Assembly (NCBI GenBank): GCA_008501575.1
Contig: QQUO01000272.1
Location: forward strand, 1-6,652
Direction: 5' to 3'
Length of the DNA: 6,652 nucleotides
From: Pseudomonadota bacterium
GTDB taxonomy: Bacteria > Pseudomonadota > Gammaproteobacteria > Xanthomonadales > Marinicellaceae
The notes beneath the pieces are model-generated. The model saw nothing but the letters and a program-made list of their open reading frames with translations. It had not been told where the DNA came from and ran no database searches. Of this stretch, positions 1 through 6,464 are shown piece after piece; within the stretch, counting starts at the first letter, position 1, and each line of letters begins with the position of its first letter. The translations under genes and the position numbers were made by a program.

Positions 1-558
1 TATCAGGGCGACCTGGTGATTGCCAGTCTGGTGTCAGGAACGGCTCAAATACATCGATATGACGGGGTGCAATGGCAATCTTTTGGTGGCAGCTTATCCG
101 GTTATATCAGTTCACTACAATCTGTCGGGACTGATTTGTATGTTGGTGGTGAATTTTCAGGGGCATGCAATGGCGTCAGTTTTGTGGCGGCCAATAATAT
201 ATATCGCTGGGATGGCAGTGATTGTCATGCCATGGCCGGTGGCGTTATCAACAGTGGTTTTTCTGAATCCGTGGATGCCATGGCCTTTGGCAATGGTTTA
301 TTGTTTGTGACTGGTCGGTTTAATCAAGCCGGTGTTGAGCCTGTCAATAGCCTGGCCATTTGGGATGGTCAGCAGTGGAAAGCAATAGGACTGGGGTTAA
401 TGGATGGTTTGAACGAAGGTCAGGGTAATGCGTTGCTATTGCTCAATGATACCCTCTATGTGGCCGGTTTTTTTGAACAAGCCGGTGATAAGTTGTCGCA
501 TAATTTTGCGGCGATTGCTTTGGATTTTGACCTGATTTTTAACAATGGTTTTGAATAG
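1..558 (+). CDS. C-terminal part of a probable secreted beta-propeller (kelch-like) repeat protein with a GFE tail
   Basis: The 5' part lies outside the window. The open frame runs from base 1 (frame 1) and leaves 185 residues before TAG. The protein is built of units about 50 residues long. Each has a hydrophobic strand of the form L-[YF]-V-x-G-x-F (fragment residues 46-52, 101-107, 152-158; a weaker one at 4-9) and, between these, an aromatic-Asp-Gly turn (RYDG 19-22, RWDG 69-72, IWDG 120-123) usually followed by W. This is the pattern of propeller proteins annotated as kelch-like or 'WD-like' in exported proteins of environmental bacteria. Only two cysteines are present (56 and 75), close enough for a disulfide, which would fit export. 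The signal peptide, if any, is upstream and not seen. The last nine residues, DLIFNNGFE, resemble a C-terminal tail I recall from many exported proteins of Marinicella and Xanthomonadales relatives. The function is unknown. It ends 10 bp from the convergent sigma gene. Confidence 0.8.
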   Translation, partial: YQGDLVIASLVSGTAQIHRYDGVQWQSFGGSLSGYISSLQSVGTDLYVGGEFSGACNGVSFVAANNIYRWDGSDCHAMAGGVINSGFSESVDAMAFGNGLLFVTGRFNQAGVEPVNSLAIWDGQQWKAIGLGLMDGLNEGQGNALLLLNDTLYVAGFFEQAGDKLSHNFAAIALDFDLIFNNGFE

Positions 559-568
559 ACCACTTATG

Positions 569-1135
569 TTAGCGCATTTGAGTGATAAGCCAGGCACGGG
601 CGGCGGACCACTGGCGGTTAACTGTACGCGGTGAGATCTCTAACAGATCAGCCACCTGGTCTATATTCAGTCCTGAAAAATAACGGAGTTTAACCACCTG
701 TGCCATGGTTTCATCTTTTTGTTCCAGGGTGGTTAAGGCGGTATCTAATGCCACCAGATCATCATGGATATCCACCTCATCGGGGATATCAATATTAAAT
801 AAATGGGGTTGGCCGCCACCGCGTTTAAGGGTTTTTTTAGCGCGTGCCGATTCCACCAGAATGCGGCGCATCGACTCGGCAACGGCACCGTAAAAGTGTT
901 TTTTAGACTGCCAGTTAATGCTGTGTTGGTTAAATAAACGCAGAAAGGATTCATGCACCAAAGCCGTTGGGGTTAAGGTGTGATTGGGGCGCTCATTGCG
1001 CATTTGTTGACTGGCGAGTTGTTTCAGTTGATTGTAAACCAAAGCGAGCAGACGATCTTGCATGCCCTGTTGGTTGAGGGCACCCGAATTGAGCAAATCA
1101 GTGATTTGGGTCAAAGCTGTGTCGTCTTGATTCAT
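569..1135 (-). CDS. ECF-type RNA polymerase sigma factor (Sigma70_ECF / TIGR02999-like)
   Basis: A 188-residue cytoplasmic sigma factor with region 2 at about residues 25-105 and region 4 at about 128-186. Region 2 contains 'RNERPNHTLTPTALVHESFLRL' (46-67; the track I read directly), then 'ESMRRILVESARAKKTLKRGGG' (87-108), both hallmarks of the PF07638 group. Region 4 carries the helix-turn-helix 'GLNIDQVADLLEISPRTVNR' (155-174). Where most ECF sigmas have an acidic DAED-like stretch before LVQE, this one has T55-P-T57-A before LVHE (59-62). No anti-sigma gene is adjacent; a Ser/Thr kinase is divergent, so regulation by phosphorylation is likely (inference). I chose the ATG at 1133-1135. The frame extends to a TTG at 1174, but the added residues are unlike the family and lie at or before the predicted transcription start. 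No clear Shine-Dalgarno sequence precedes the ATG. Confidence 0.93.
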   Translation of the reverse strand: MNQDDTALTQITDLLNSGALNQQGMQDRLLALVYNQLKQLASQQMRNERPNHTLTPTALVHESFLRLFNQHSINWQSKKHFYGAVAESMRRILVESARAKKTLKRGGGQPHLFNIDIPDEVDIHDDLVALDTALTTLEQKDETMAQVVKLRYFSGLNIDQVADLLEISPRTVNRQWSAARAWLITQMR

Positions 1136-1176
1136 GAGGCTATTGTAACCGAATGATGATACTTTGGAGTACAATG

Positions 1177-1186
1177 CTGTATACAG
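1177..1186. promoter_or_regulatory. 10-bp perfect palindrome CTGTATACAG in the divergent promoter region
   Basis: CTGTATACAG is its own reverse complement and covers the predicted -10 box of the sigma gene. It lies in the only non-coding DNA (1136-1228) shared by the sigma and kinase genes, so a dimeric regulator bound here could act on both. On the plus strand an AATAAT (1205-1210) is a possible -10 for the kinase gene, but no good -35 stands 16-18 bases before it. It is not a LexA box, because the CTGT and ACAG halves are only two bases apart. A palindrome of this length can arise by chance. Confidence 0.25.
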
Positions 1187-1205
1187 TCTGAAAAAAACGC
1201 ATCAA
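1178..1205 (-). promoter_or_regulatory. Candidate sigma70-type promoter for the ECF sigma gene
   Basis: Reading the minus strand there is TTGATG (plus 1200-1205) as -35, a 16-base spacer that includes a run of seven T, and TATACA (plus 1178-1183) as -10. Each box matches the consensus at four of six positions. Transcription would start near 1171, giving a leader of about 36 bases to the ATG at 1135. The match is moderate and was found by eye. Confidence 0.35.
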
Positions 1206-1228
1206 ATAATACCTCGTTATTGAATCAG

Positions 1229-4096
1229 ATGAGTGAAATAGAACCGGACCAATTAGATCAACAACAATGGCATCAAGTGTGGCATTGTTTTTATCGCCTT
1301 GTTGAATTGCCCCATGCACAACAAGCCGACACATTGGCTCGCTGGTGTCGAAAAAACCCGGATTTAGCCGGTACACTCAAACGACTGATTGCAGCACATC
1401 AGTCCAAACACAGCGTCTTGGATCGGCCATTGTATTCTGAGTATGTAAGCCTGTCTTTTTCACCACCTGAAGAAATCGCCGGTTTTGTTATTCAAGAACA
1501 TCTGGGGTCAGGGGGTGTGGCCGATGTCTTTAAAGCGGTTAAACAAGAACGGGGTTTTCAAAGAACGGTGGCCATTAAGTTTGCCACAGTGGGCCGTTTT
1601 GCTCCCTGGGTGATTGAACGCTTTAATAATGAACTGCAAACCTTGTTAAATCTCCATCACAGCCACATCGAACGTTTATATGAGGGTGGTGTAACCGATG
1701 ATGGTGTGCCTTATTTGGTGGTTGAATACATTGAGGGTGAGCATATTGATCGTTATGCAAATCAGCAAAAACTCAATTTAGCGGCGCGCTTACGGATGTT
1801 TCAGCAAGTTTGTGAAGCGGTTGCTGTGATGCATGAATCTTTGTTAATTCATCGCGATATAAAACCGGCCAATATTTTGGTTACGGATCAAGGTGTGCCT
1901 AAACTGCTTGATTTTGGTTTGGCTAAATTTGAAGAGCCGGAATTGCAAAGAAATAAAGGCACCTCAACGCTGTCATCACATATGATGACTTTGGCGTATG
2001 CCAGTCCCGAACAAATCAAAAATCAGTCCCTAACCACCGCCAGTGATGTCTATTCATTGGGGGTTTTGTTGTACCTTTTATGTTGTGGACAGCATCCTTA
2101 TAAAACCACACAAATGTCCTTATTGGCAATTGAGAAGGAACTCACTGAGGGGCCGGTAAAAGTGGCCAGTCAGGGCATAAATGCTCAATCCGTTATCGCC
2201 CGACAAGAACCTCGCTTAAAACATAAACTTGCCGGGGAATTAACGGCCATTATTGGCAAAGCGATGCACATTGACCCCAAGGCACGCTACCGCTCAGCAC
2301 AGCAACTTTTAGAAGACATTCAGCGCTTTAAAAATCATCAGCCGGTTCAGGCGAAACCGGATTCAAACACCTACCGCTTTGCAAAGTGGGTGCGTCGGCA
2401 TCAGGCGGTTAGTGTGGTGTCGCTGGTTATGTTATTGGCGGTTGTGAGTTTGCTGGCCATGTTGTTTAATCGGACCGCCGAATTGCAAACAGCTTTGGAC
2501 AACACCCGACAGGAACAGCAACGGGTTGAACATGTAACGGAGTTTCTGGTGGATGTGTTTAAACTGACCGATCCGCTGGGCCAGTCGGCACAGTTTGCAC
2601 AAGTCAAAGATGTCATCAATGAAGCCAAAGTCCAGTTAGCGACGGCTTTTAATGATGATTTAAAAACCCGTCGAAAATTACTCATAACTCTGGCATCCAT
2701 TTATTTAAACATGAGTGATGCGACCACTGCCCAGATATTATTAGATCAAGCCAAAGTGATTGGTGAAACGATGTCTTCGGTAGAACAATTCAATGTGTTA
2801 AATACTCAGGTGGCCATTTTTATTCAATCCGGAGATTTACAAAAAGCCCAACGCGCTGTGGCTGTGTTTAAAGCACAAAGGCCATTACTGACAATGACTG
2901 TTAAACAGCAGAATCAGCTTGATTTTTTAGGGGCTCGATTGGTTTATTTATCGGGTCATTATCAACAGGCAAACGATCAGCTGGACAGCTTGCGCCAGAC
3001 CTTAGAAAAGGCCAATGATGCCTCTCCAGACTTGCTGGCTGAAGTGCATCAGCTAATGGGTAATGTGGCCTGGAAACAAGGACTATTGACGGTTGCTCAG
3101 ACGCATTATAATCAAGCACGCCAGTATTTTATTTCACACTATGGCGAATTAGATAATCGCAGTTTAAAAAGCCAAACAACCATTGCTTTATTGGCCTACG
3201 CACAAGGACAGTATGCCTCAGCAGTTGAAGATTTTGAGGCGGTTTTAGCAGCCAGACAACAACAATTGGGGGCCAATCATAAGTTAACCGCAGATGCCCA
3301 TAATCGATTGGCTGCGGTTTATTTTGAACTGGGCCGACTGGAACTGGCTGATCAGCACTACGGGTCGGCATTAAAGACTTATGAAATCCTGCAATTATCC
3401 GACAGTCTGGTGTTCGCCAGGGTATTAAATAATCAAGCCTTATTATGGCGCCAGCAAAAAAAATACCAGCAAGCGGTACAAATTCTGCAGCAATCCTGGC
3501 AGATTCAACAACAGCAATTGGGTTTAGATCACCCGGATTTGGCTTCTGTGGAAAATAATCTGGGTTTATTGTCTTATGATTTAGGCCACATCGATGACGC
3601 CATCGAGTGGTTTGGTAAATCCTATCAGCGGCAAATTGATAAGCACCAACAACCACCGGTCAGTGCCGCTTATGCGATGAATAATTTAGCCCATATGTAT
3701 TTGTTAACAGGCGACTTGTTGCAGGCACAGAAGTGGGCCAATGACAGCATGATTTTACGCCTTGCCCATTTAGACAAGGCGCATTTGGCATTATCGGATA
3801 ATTATATGGTGTTGGGTCGGGTGGCGTGGTTACAAAAACATGCAAGCCAGGCGTCAACGTTTTTTAAACAAGCACTTGAGATACGGCAAAAGCACCTGAA
3901 AAACCATGATTGGCGGGTGCTCGAAACCCAGCTATGGCAAGATTTAAATGGCTCAGTCAGCTTGCCGCTTAAACAGAGAGATCAGGCTTTAGCCCATCTG
4001 TGTCAGCGCTTCGGTGCCGAGCACCTCAAAATAGAGACCCTGATTAAGGCGTTTTCTCTTGGGGAAAAACAGCTGATGTTGTGCCTGAATCAATAA
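1229..4096 (+). CDS. Membrane Ser/Thr protein kinase (Hanks type) with C-terminal TPR array
   Basis: A 955-residue protein. Residues 1-75 form a small helical N-terminal region of the type often found before bacterial kinases linked to ECF sigmas (W...LPHAQQADTLARWCRKNPDL...LDRPLY). The kinase domain spans about 85-370: glycine loop GSGGVADV (93-100), ATP-binding Lys117 in VAIK, helix-C Glu135, catalytic HRDIKPAN (208-215, Asp210), DFG (228-230), SPE (259-261) and DVYSLG (273-278). All catalytic residues are present, so it should be active. One membrane helix lies at about 393-413, followed by a short charged, possibly coiled stretch (415-437). From about 480 to 890 there are some eight TPR-like helical pairs, several of the kinesin-light-chain type (for example 774-806). 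With the kinase inside, the TPRs should face the periplasm. The likely substrate is the divergent sigma factor (inference). The start is the ATG at 1229; an in-frame TTG at 1220 would add three residues. The end overlaps bioF by 7 bp. Confidence 0.92.
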   Translation: MSEIEPDQLDQQQWHQVWHCFYRLVELPHAQQADTLARWCRKNPDLAGTLKRLIAAHQSKHSVLDRPLYSEYVSLSFSPPEEIAGFVIQEHLGSGGVADVFKAVKQERGFQRTVAIKFATVGRFAPWVIERFNNELQTLLNLHHSHIERLYEGGVTDDGVPYLVVEYIEGEHIDRYANQQKLNLAARLRMFQQVCEAVAVMHESLLIHRDIKPANILVTDQGVPKLLDFGLAKFEEPELQRNKGTSTLSSHMMTLAYASPEQIKNQSLTTASDVYSLGVLLYLLCCGQHPYKTTQMSLLAIEKELTEGPVKVASQGINAQSVIARQEPRLKHKLAGELTAIIGKAMHIDPKARYRSAQQLLEDIQRFKNHQPVQAKPDSNTYRFAKWVRRHQAVSVVSLVMLLAVVSLLAMLFNRTAELQTALDNTRQEQQRVEHVTEFLVDVFKLTDPLGQSAQFAQVKDVINEAKVQLATAFNDDLKTRRKLLITLASIYLNMSDATTAQILLDQAKVIGETMSSVEQFNVLNTQVAIFIQSGDLQKAQRAVAVFKAQRPLLTMTVKQQNQLDFLGARLVYLSGHYQQANDQLDSLRQTLEKANDASPDLLAEVHQLMGNVAWKQGLLTVAQTHYNQARQYFISHYGELDNRSLKSQTTIALLAYAQGQYASAVEDFEAVLAARQQQLGANHKLTADAHNRLAAVYFELGRLELADQHYGSALKTYEILQLSDSLVFARVLNNQALLWRQQKKYQQAVQILQQSWQIQQQQLGLDHPDLASVENNLGLLSYDLGHIDDAIEWFGKSYQRQIDKHQQPPVSAAYAMNNLAHMYLLTGDLLQAQKWANDSMILRLAHLDKAHLALSDNYMVLGRVAWLQKHASQASTFFKQALEIRQKHLKNHDWRVLETQLWQDLNGSVSLPLKQRDQALAHLCQRFGAEHLKIETLIKAFSLGEKQLMLCLNQ

Positions 4097-5253
4097 TTTC
4101 TGATTAAACATTGCACCAATAAATCAATGTCTTCGATTTCTAATGCATGGTGCAGTGTGAGACGGAGGCGAGATTGGTTTTTGGGTACGGTGGGTGGGCG
4201 AATGGCGGCCACAAAAATGCCGCGGGATCTAAGATAGTCAGCGGTTTCTAAAGCGGCGTTTTTACTGTTAAGGATAAAAGGTTGAATCGGCGTGTCGCTG
4301 TGACCGAGATTCGCTGCAATACCGTATTCCTGACACTGTTGGCGCAGTCGCTCAATCAGTTCCAGCAGTTTTTCCCGTCGCCAGGGTTCAGTTTGAATCA
4401 GTTCCAAGGCCTTTAATGCCGCCGCAGCCACCGGAGTGGGCAGGGCGGTATTAAACTGATAAGTGCGGGCCTTTTGGAGAATGGTTTCAATCAGTTCATC
4501 AGCACCGACCACAAAAGCCCCGGCGGCACCAAAGGCCTTGCCAAAGGTACCCGATAAAATTGGAACATGCTCTTTGTTTAGGCCTTGTTGCGCTAAAATA
4601 CCACCACCATTGTCACCCAGTACACCAATGCCGTGGGCATCATCGACCCAAAATAAAGCATTAAACATATCGGCACTTAAGGCAGTGGCAAATAAATCAG
4701 GGCTGTCGCCGTCCATGCTAAAAACCCCTTCAGTGGCCCATAAAATGGTGTTGTCGGGATAATCTTCATTAAATTGCTGACAGCGCTGTTCGCCCTTTTT
4801 ATGGTCTAAATGCGGATATCGCTTGAGTGTTGCGCCACTTAATTGTGCGGCATCAATCAAAGAGGCGTGATTGAGTTTGTCCTGGATAAATAAATCGTGG
4901 CGATTTAAGAGTGCGCCGGCTATACCCAAATTGGCCAAATAACCCGATGAAAACAATAAACAGCGTGGGTAGCCTAAAAACTCAGCCAGGGCAAATTCCA
5001 ATTCCTGATGAACCGAAGTGTAGCCGGACAACAGTGGCGAACCGGTGGCACCAAAACCAAATTTAACGGCCGCTTCATGGGCGGCCAGAATCACTTCAGG
5101 GTGATTTGACAGGCCTAAATAATCGTTGCTGTTAAAATTCAACAGTTGTTCACCGTCTATGCTGACATAGCGACCGCCTCGACTGGTTCTGAGCACCCGG
5201 CGACGAAACAGCTTTTGTTTTTTTAATCGGTCTAATTCGTCACGCCGAGACAT
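4090..5253 (-). CDS. bioF: 8-amino-7-oxononanoate synthase (KAPA synthase)
   Basis: A cytosolic PLP enzyme that condenses pimeloyl-ACP (or pimeloyl-CoA) with L-alanine to 8-amino-7-oxononanoate, the first step in building the biotin rings. Its 387 residues compare with 384 in E. coli. Family motifs appear in order: NFNSNDYLGL (39-48), GFGATGSPLLSGY (66-78), FSSGYLAN (101-108), DKLNHASLIDA with His129 stacking on the cofactor (125-135), VFSMDGDSPDL (177-187), VDDAHGIGVLG with Asp204 and His207 (203-213), and SGTFGKAFGAAGAF with the PLP-binding Lys239 (234-247). The C-terminal RPPTVPKNQSRLRLTL stretch is typical. It begins 5 bp after the bioB stop and is probably translated from the same mRNA. 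No clear Shine-Dalgarno sequence is present, so coupling to bioB is possible. Its TGA stop lies inside the last codons of the opposite-strand kinase gene. No other bio gene follows. Confidence 0.97.
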   Translation of the reverse strand: MSRRDELDRLKKQKLFRRRVLRTSRGGRYVSIDGEQLLNFNSNDYLGLSNHPEVILAAHEAAVKFGFGATGSPLLSGYTSVHQELEFALAEFLGYPRCLLFSSGYLANLGIAGALLNRHDLFIQDKLNHASLIDAAQLSGATLKRYPHLDHKKGEQRCQQFNEDYPDNTILWATEGVFSMDGDSPDLFATALSADMFNALFWVDDAHGIGVLGDNGGGILAQQGLNKEHVPILSGTFGKAFGAAGAFVVGADELIETILQKARTYQFNTALPTPVAAAALKALELIQTEPWRREKLLELIERLRQQCQEYGIAANLGHSDTPIQPFILNSKNAALETADYLRSRGIFVAAIRPPTVPKNQSRLRLTLHHALEIEDIDLLVQCLIRNY

Positions 5254-5258
5254 GTGCT

Positions 5259-6224
5259 TTAGTGGTGCTTGGGCATGGGTTTAATGCCGAGTTTTTGGAA
5301 CAAAGCCATGTCTTTGTTTTCCTCCGGGTTTTTGGTGGTGAGCAGTTTTTCACCATAAAATATGGAATTGGCACCGGCCAGGAAACACATGGCTTGGACC
5401 GCCTGGGACATATCATTACGCCCGGCAGATAAGCGCACCATGGATTTGGGCATCATAATCCTGGCCACGGCAATGGTGCGCACAAAATCCAGGTCATCTA
5501 TTTTTTCGATACCGTGGAGAGGCGTGCCTTTGACCTGAACCAGGGCATTAATCGGTACACTCCCGGGGTGTTGCTCCAAATTAGCCAAAGCCATCAGCAT
5601 ACCGGCGCGATCTTGTTGCGACTCGCCCATACCGACAATACCACCTGAGCAGACATTGATGCCCGATTGTTGGACATTTTTTAAGGTATCCATACGCATA
5701 TCAAATTGACGGGTGGTGATAATTTTATCGTAAAACGATTCAGAGCTGTCGATGTTGTGGTTGTAATAGTCCAAACCGGCGGTGGCCAGTTTTTGAGATT
5801 GGTGCTCATTCAACATACCCAATGTCAGACAGGTTTCCATACCCAGGGCCTTGACACCTTTGACCATCTCGATCACCTGATCCAAATCGCGGTCTTTGGG
5901 CGAACGCCAGGCGGCACCCATACAAAAGCGGGTGGCACCTTGTTGTTTGGCCGCAGCCGCTTGTTCCACCACCGCATCCACTTGCATTAAAGGTTCGGCT
6001 GCCACACCGGTGTCATAACGCACCGATTGTGGACAATAACTGCAATCCTCCGGGCAAGCACCGGTTTTAATGCTGAGCAAGGTGCTAATTTGCACTTGGT
6101 TGGCATCGAAGTAATGGCGATGAGTTTGTTGCGCTTGATACATCAGGTCATTGAAAGGCAAATCGAACAGGGCATCCACTTCCTGCTGGGTCCAATCATG
6201 GCGGATTGCTGGGGTTAGTTTCAT
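5259..6224 (-). CDS. bioB: Biotin synthase (radical SAM)
   Basis: Inserts sulfur into dethiobiotin to give biotin, the last step of the pathway. With the ATG at 6224 it has 321 residues. The [4Fe-4S] motif CPEDCSYC gives Cys57, Cys61 and Cys64. The [2Fe-2S] ligands Cys101 (FCMGAAW), Cys132 (ETCLTLG), Cys192 (NVCSGGIVG) and Arg264 (MVRLSAGR) all align with E. coli Cys97, 128, 188 and Arg260 at a constant shift of four. YYNHNIDSS and PINALVQVKGTPL are also diagnostic. The C-terminus stops just after FQKLGIKP, about 25-30 residues before the E. coli end, losing only the variable tail. Start: an in-frame ATG at 6233 adds three residues and is nearly as likely. The frame extends to a GTG at 6308, but that lies upstream of the predicted promoter. 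No Shine-Dalgarno sequence is clear for either ATG. It leads the bioB-bioF unit. Confidence 0.97.
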   Translation of the reverse strand: MKLTPAIRHDWTQQEVDALFDLPFNDLMYQAQQTHRHYFDANQVQISTLLSIKTGACPEDCSYCPQSVRYDTGVAAEPLMQVDAVVEQAAAAKQQGATRFCMGAAWRSPKDRDLDQVIEMVKGVKALGMETCLTLGMLNEHQSQKLATAGLDYYNHNIDSSESFYDKIITTRQFDMRMDTLKNVQQSGINVCSGGIVGMGESQQDRAGMLMALANLEQHPGSVPINALVQVKGTPLHGIEKIDDLDFVRTIAVARIMMPKSMVRLSAGRNDMSQAVQAMCFLAGANSIFYGEKLLTTKNPEENKDMALFQKLGIKPMPKHH

Positions 6225-6251
6225 GGTGTACATGGTTATTGAGAATAAAGT

Positions 6252-6280
6252 AGTATGCTTTTTCACCCCACAATAGTCAA
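6252..6280 (-). promoter_or_regulatory. Candidate sigma70-type promoter of bioB-bioF
   Basis: On the minus strand, TTGACT (plus 6275-6280; five of six consensus bases) is followed by exactly 17 bases and CATACT (plus 6252-6257; four of six). Transcription would start near 6245, leaving a leader of about 20 bases to the ATG at 6224 or 11 to the ATG at 6233. This supports a short leader and argues against the GTG start at 6308. I see no BirA-type operator (TGTAAACC spaced to GGTTTACA) over or near it. Confidence 0.5.
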
Positions 6281-6406
6281 TAAACAGACGTTTGAAATTG
6301 GCATTCACTCAAGAAAAACCACTCCATGCCCCGCAAAAACAACAACACACAGTTGATGTCAGTCAGCTAATCAATAAAAAAACTTCTGTGCGAACTGCTC
6401 AGGTTC

Positions 6407-6419
6407 TATACAATATTGT
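6407..6419 (+). promoter_or_regulatory. Possible -10 box with overlapping palindrome upstream of the TerC-family gene
   Basis: TACAAT (6409-6414) matches the -10 consensus at five of six positions and overlaps ACAATATTGT (6410-6419), a perfect 10-bp palindrome. No convincing -35 box stands 16-18 bases before it. If used, it would give a leader of roughly 45 bases to the ATG at 6465. The rest of the 240-bp gap between bioB and this gene (6225-6464) shows only the bioB promoter and A/C-rich sequence. I see no riboswitch or terminator in it. Confidence 0.22.
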
Positions 6420-6451
6420 CCTTGAGCTTAATTTTGGTTACGAACAACAAC

Positions 6452-6458
6452 AAGAGGA
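6452..6458 (+). promoter_or_regulatory. Ribosome binding site of the TerC-family gene
   Basis: AAGAGGA lies six bases before the ATG at 6465 and pairs well with the 16S rRNA 3' end. It fixes the start of this gene and is the only clear Shine-Dalgarno sequence before any start in the window. Confidence 0.6.
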
Positions 6459-6464
6459 CAGGAT

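Noticed and set aside
1136..1174. Longer sigma factor starting at TTG 1174
   Set aside because: The extra 13 residues are not family-like, and the codon lies at or before the predicted transcription start.
1177..1186. LexA (SOS) box
   Set aside because: LexA sites have eight bases between CTGT and ACAG; here there are two.
2401..2700. 99-residue open frame on the minus strand over the membrane helix of the kinase
   Set aside because: Low-complexity S/T/N/C-rich translation antisense to the real gene.
3129..3656. 175-residue open frame on the minus strand inside the kinase gene
   Set aside because: It lies antisense to well-formed TPR coding sequence, and its translation is rich in P, R and H with no recognisable motif; a shadow frame.
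6225..6308. Longer BioB starting at GTG 6308
   Set aside because: The extra 28 residues would translate through the predicted promoter and are unlike BioB N-termini.
6309..6464. yybP-ykoY manganese riboswitch, often found before TerC-family genes
   Set aside because: I find no GGGGAGTA-type core or the expected paired elements in the leader.
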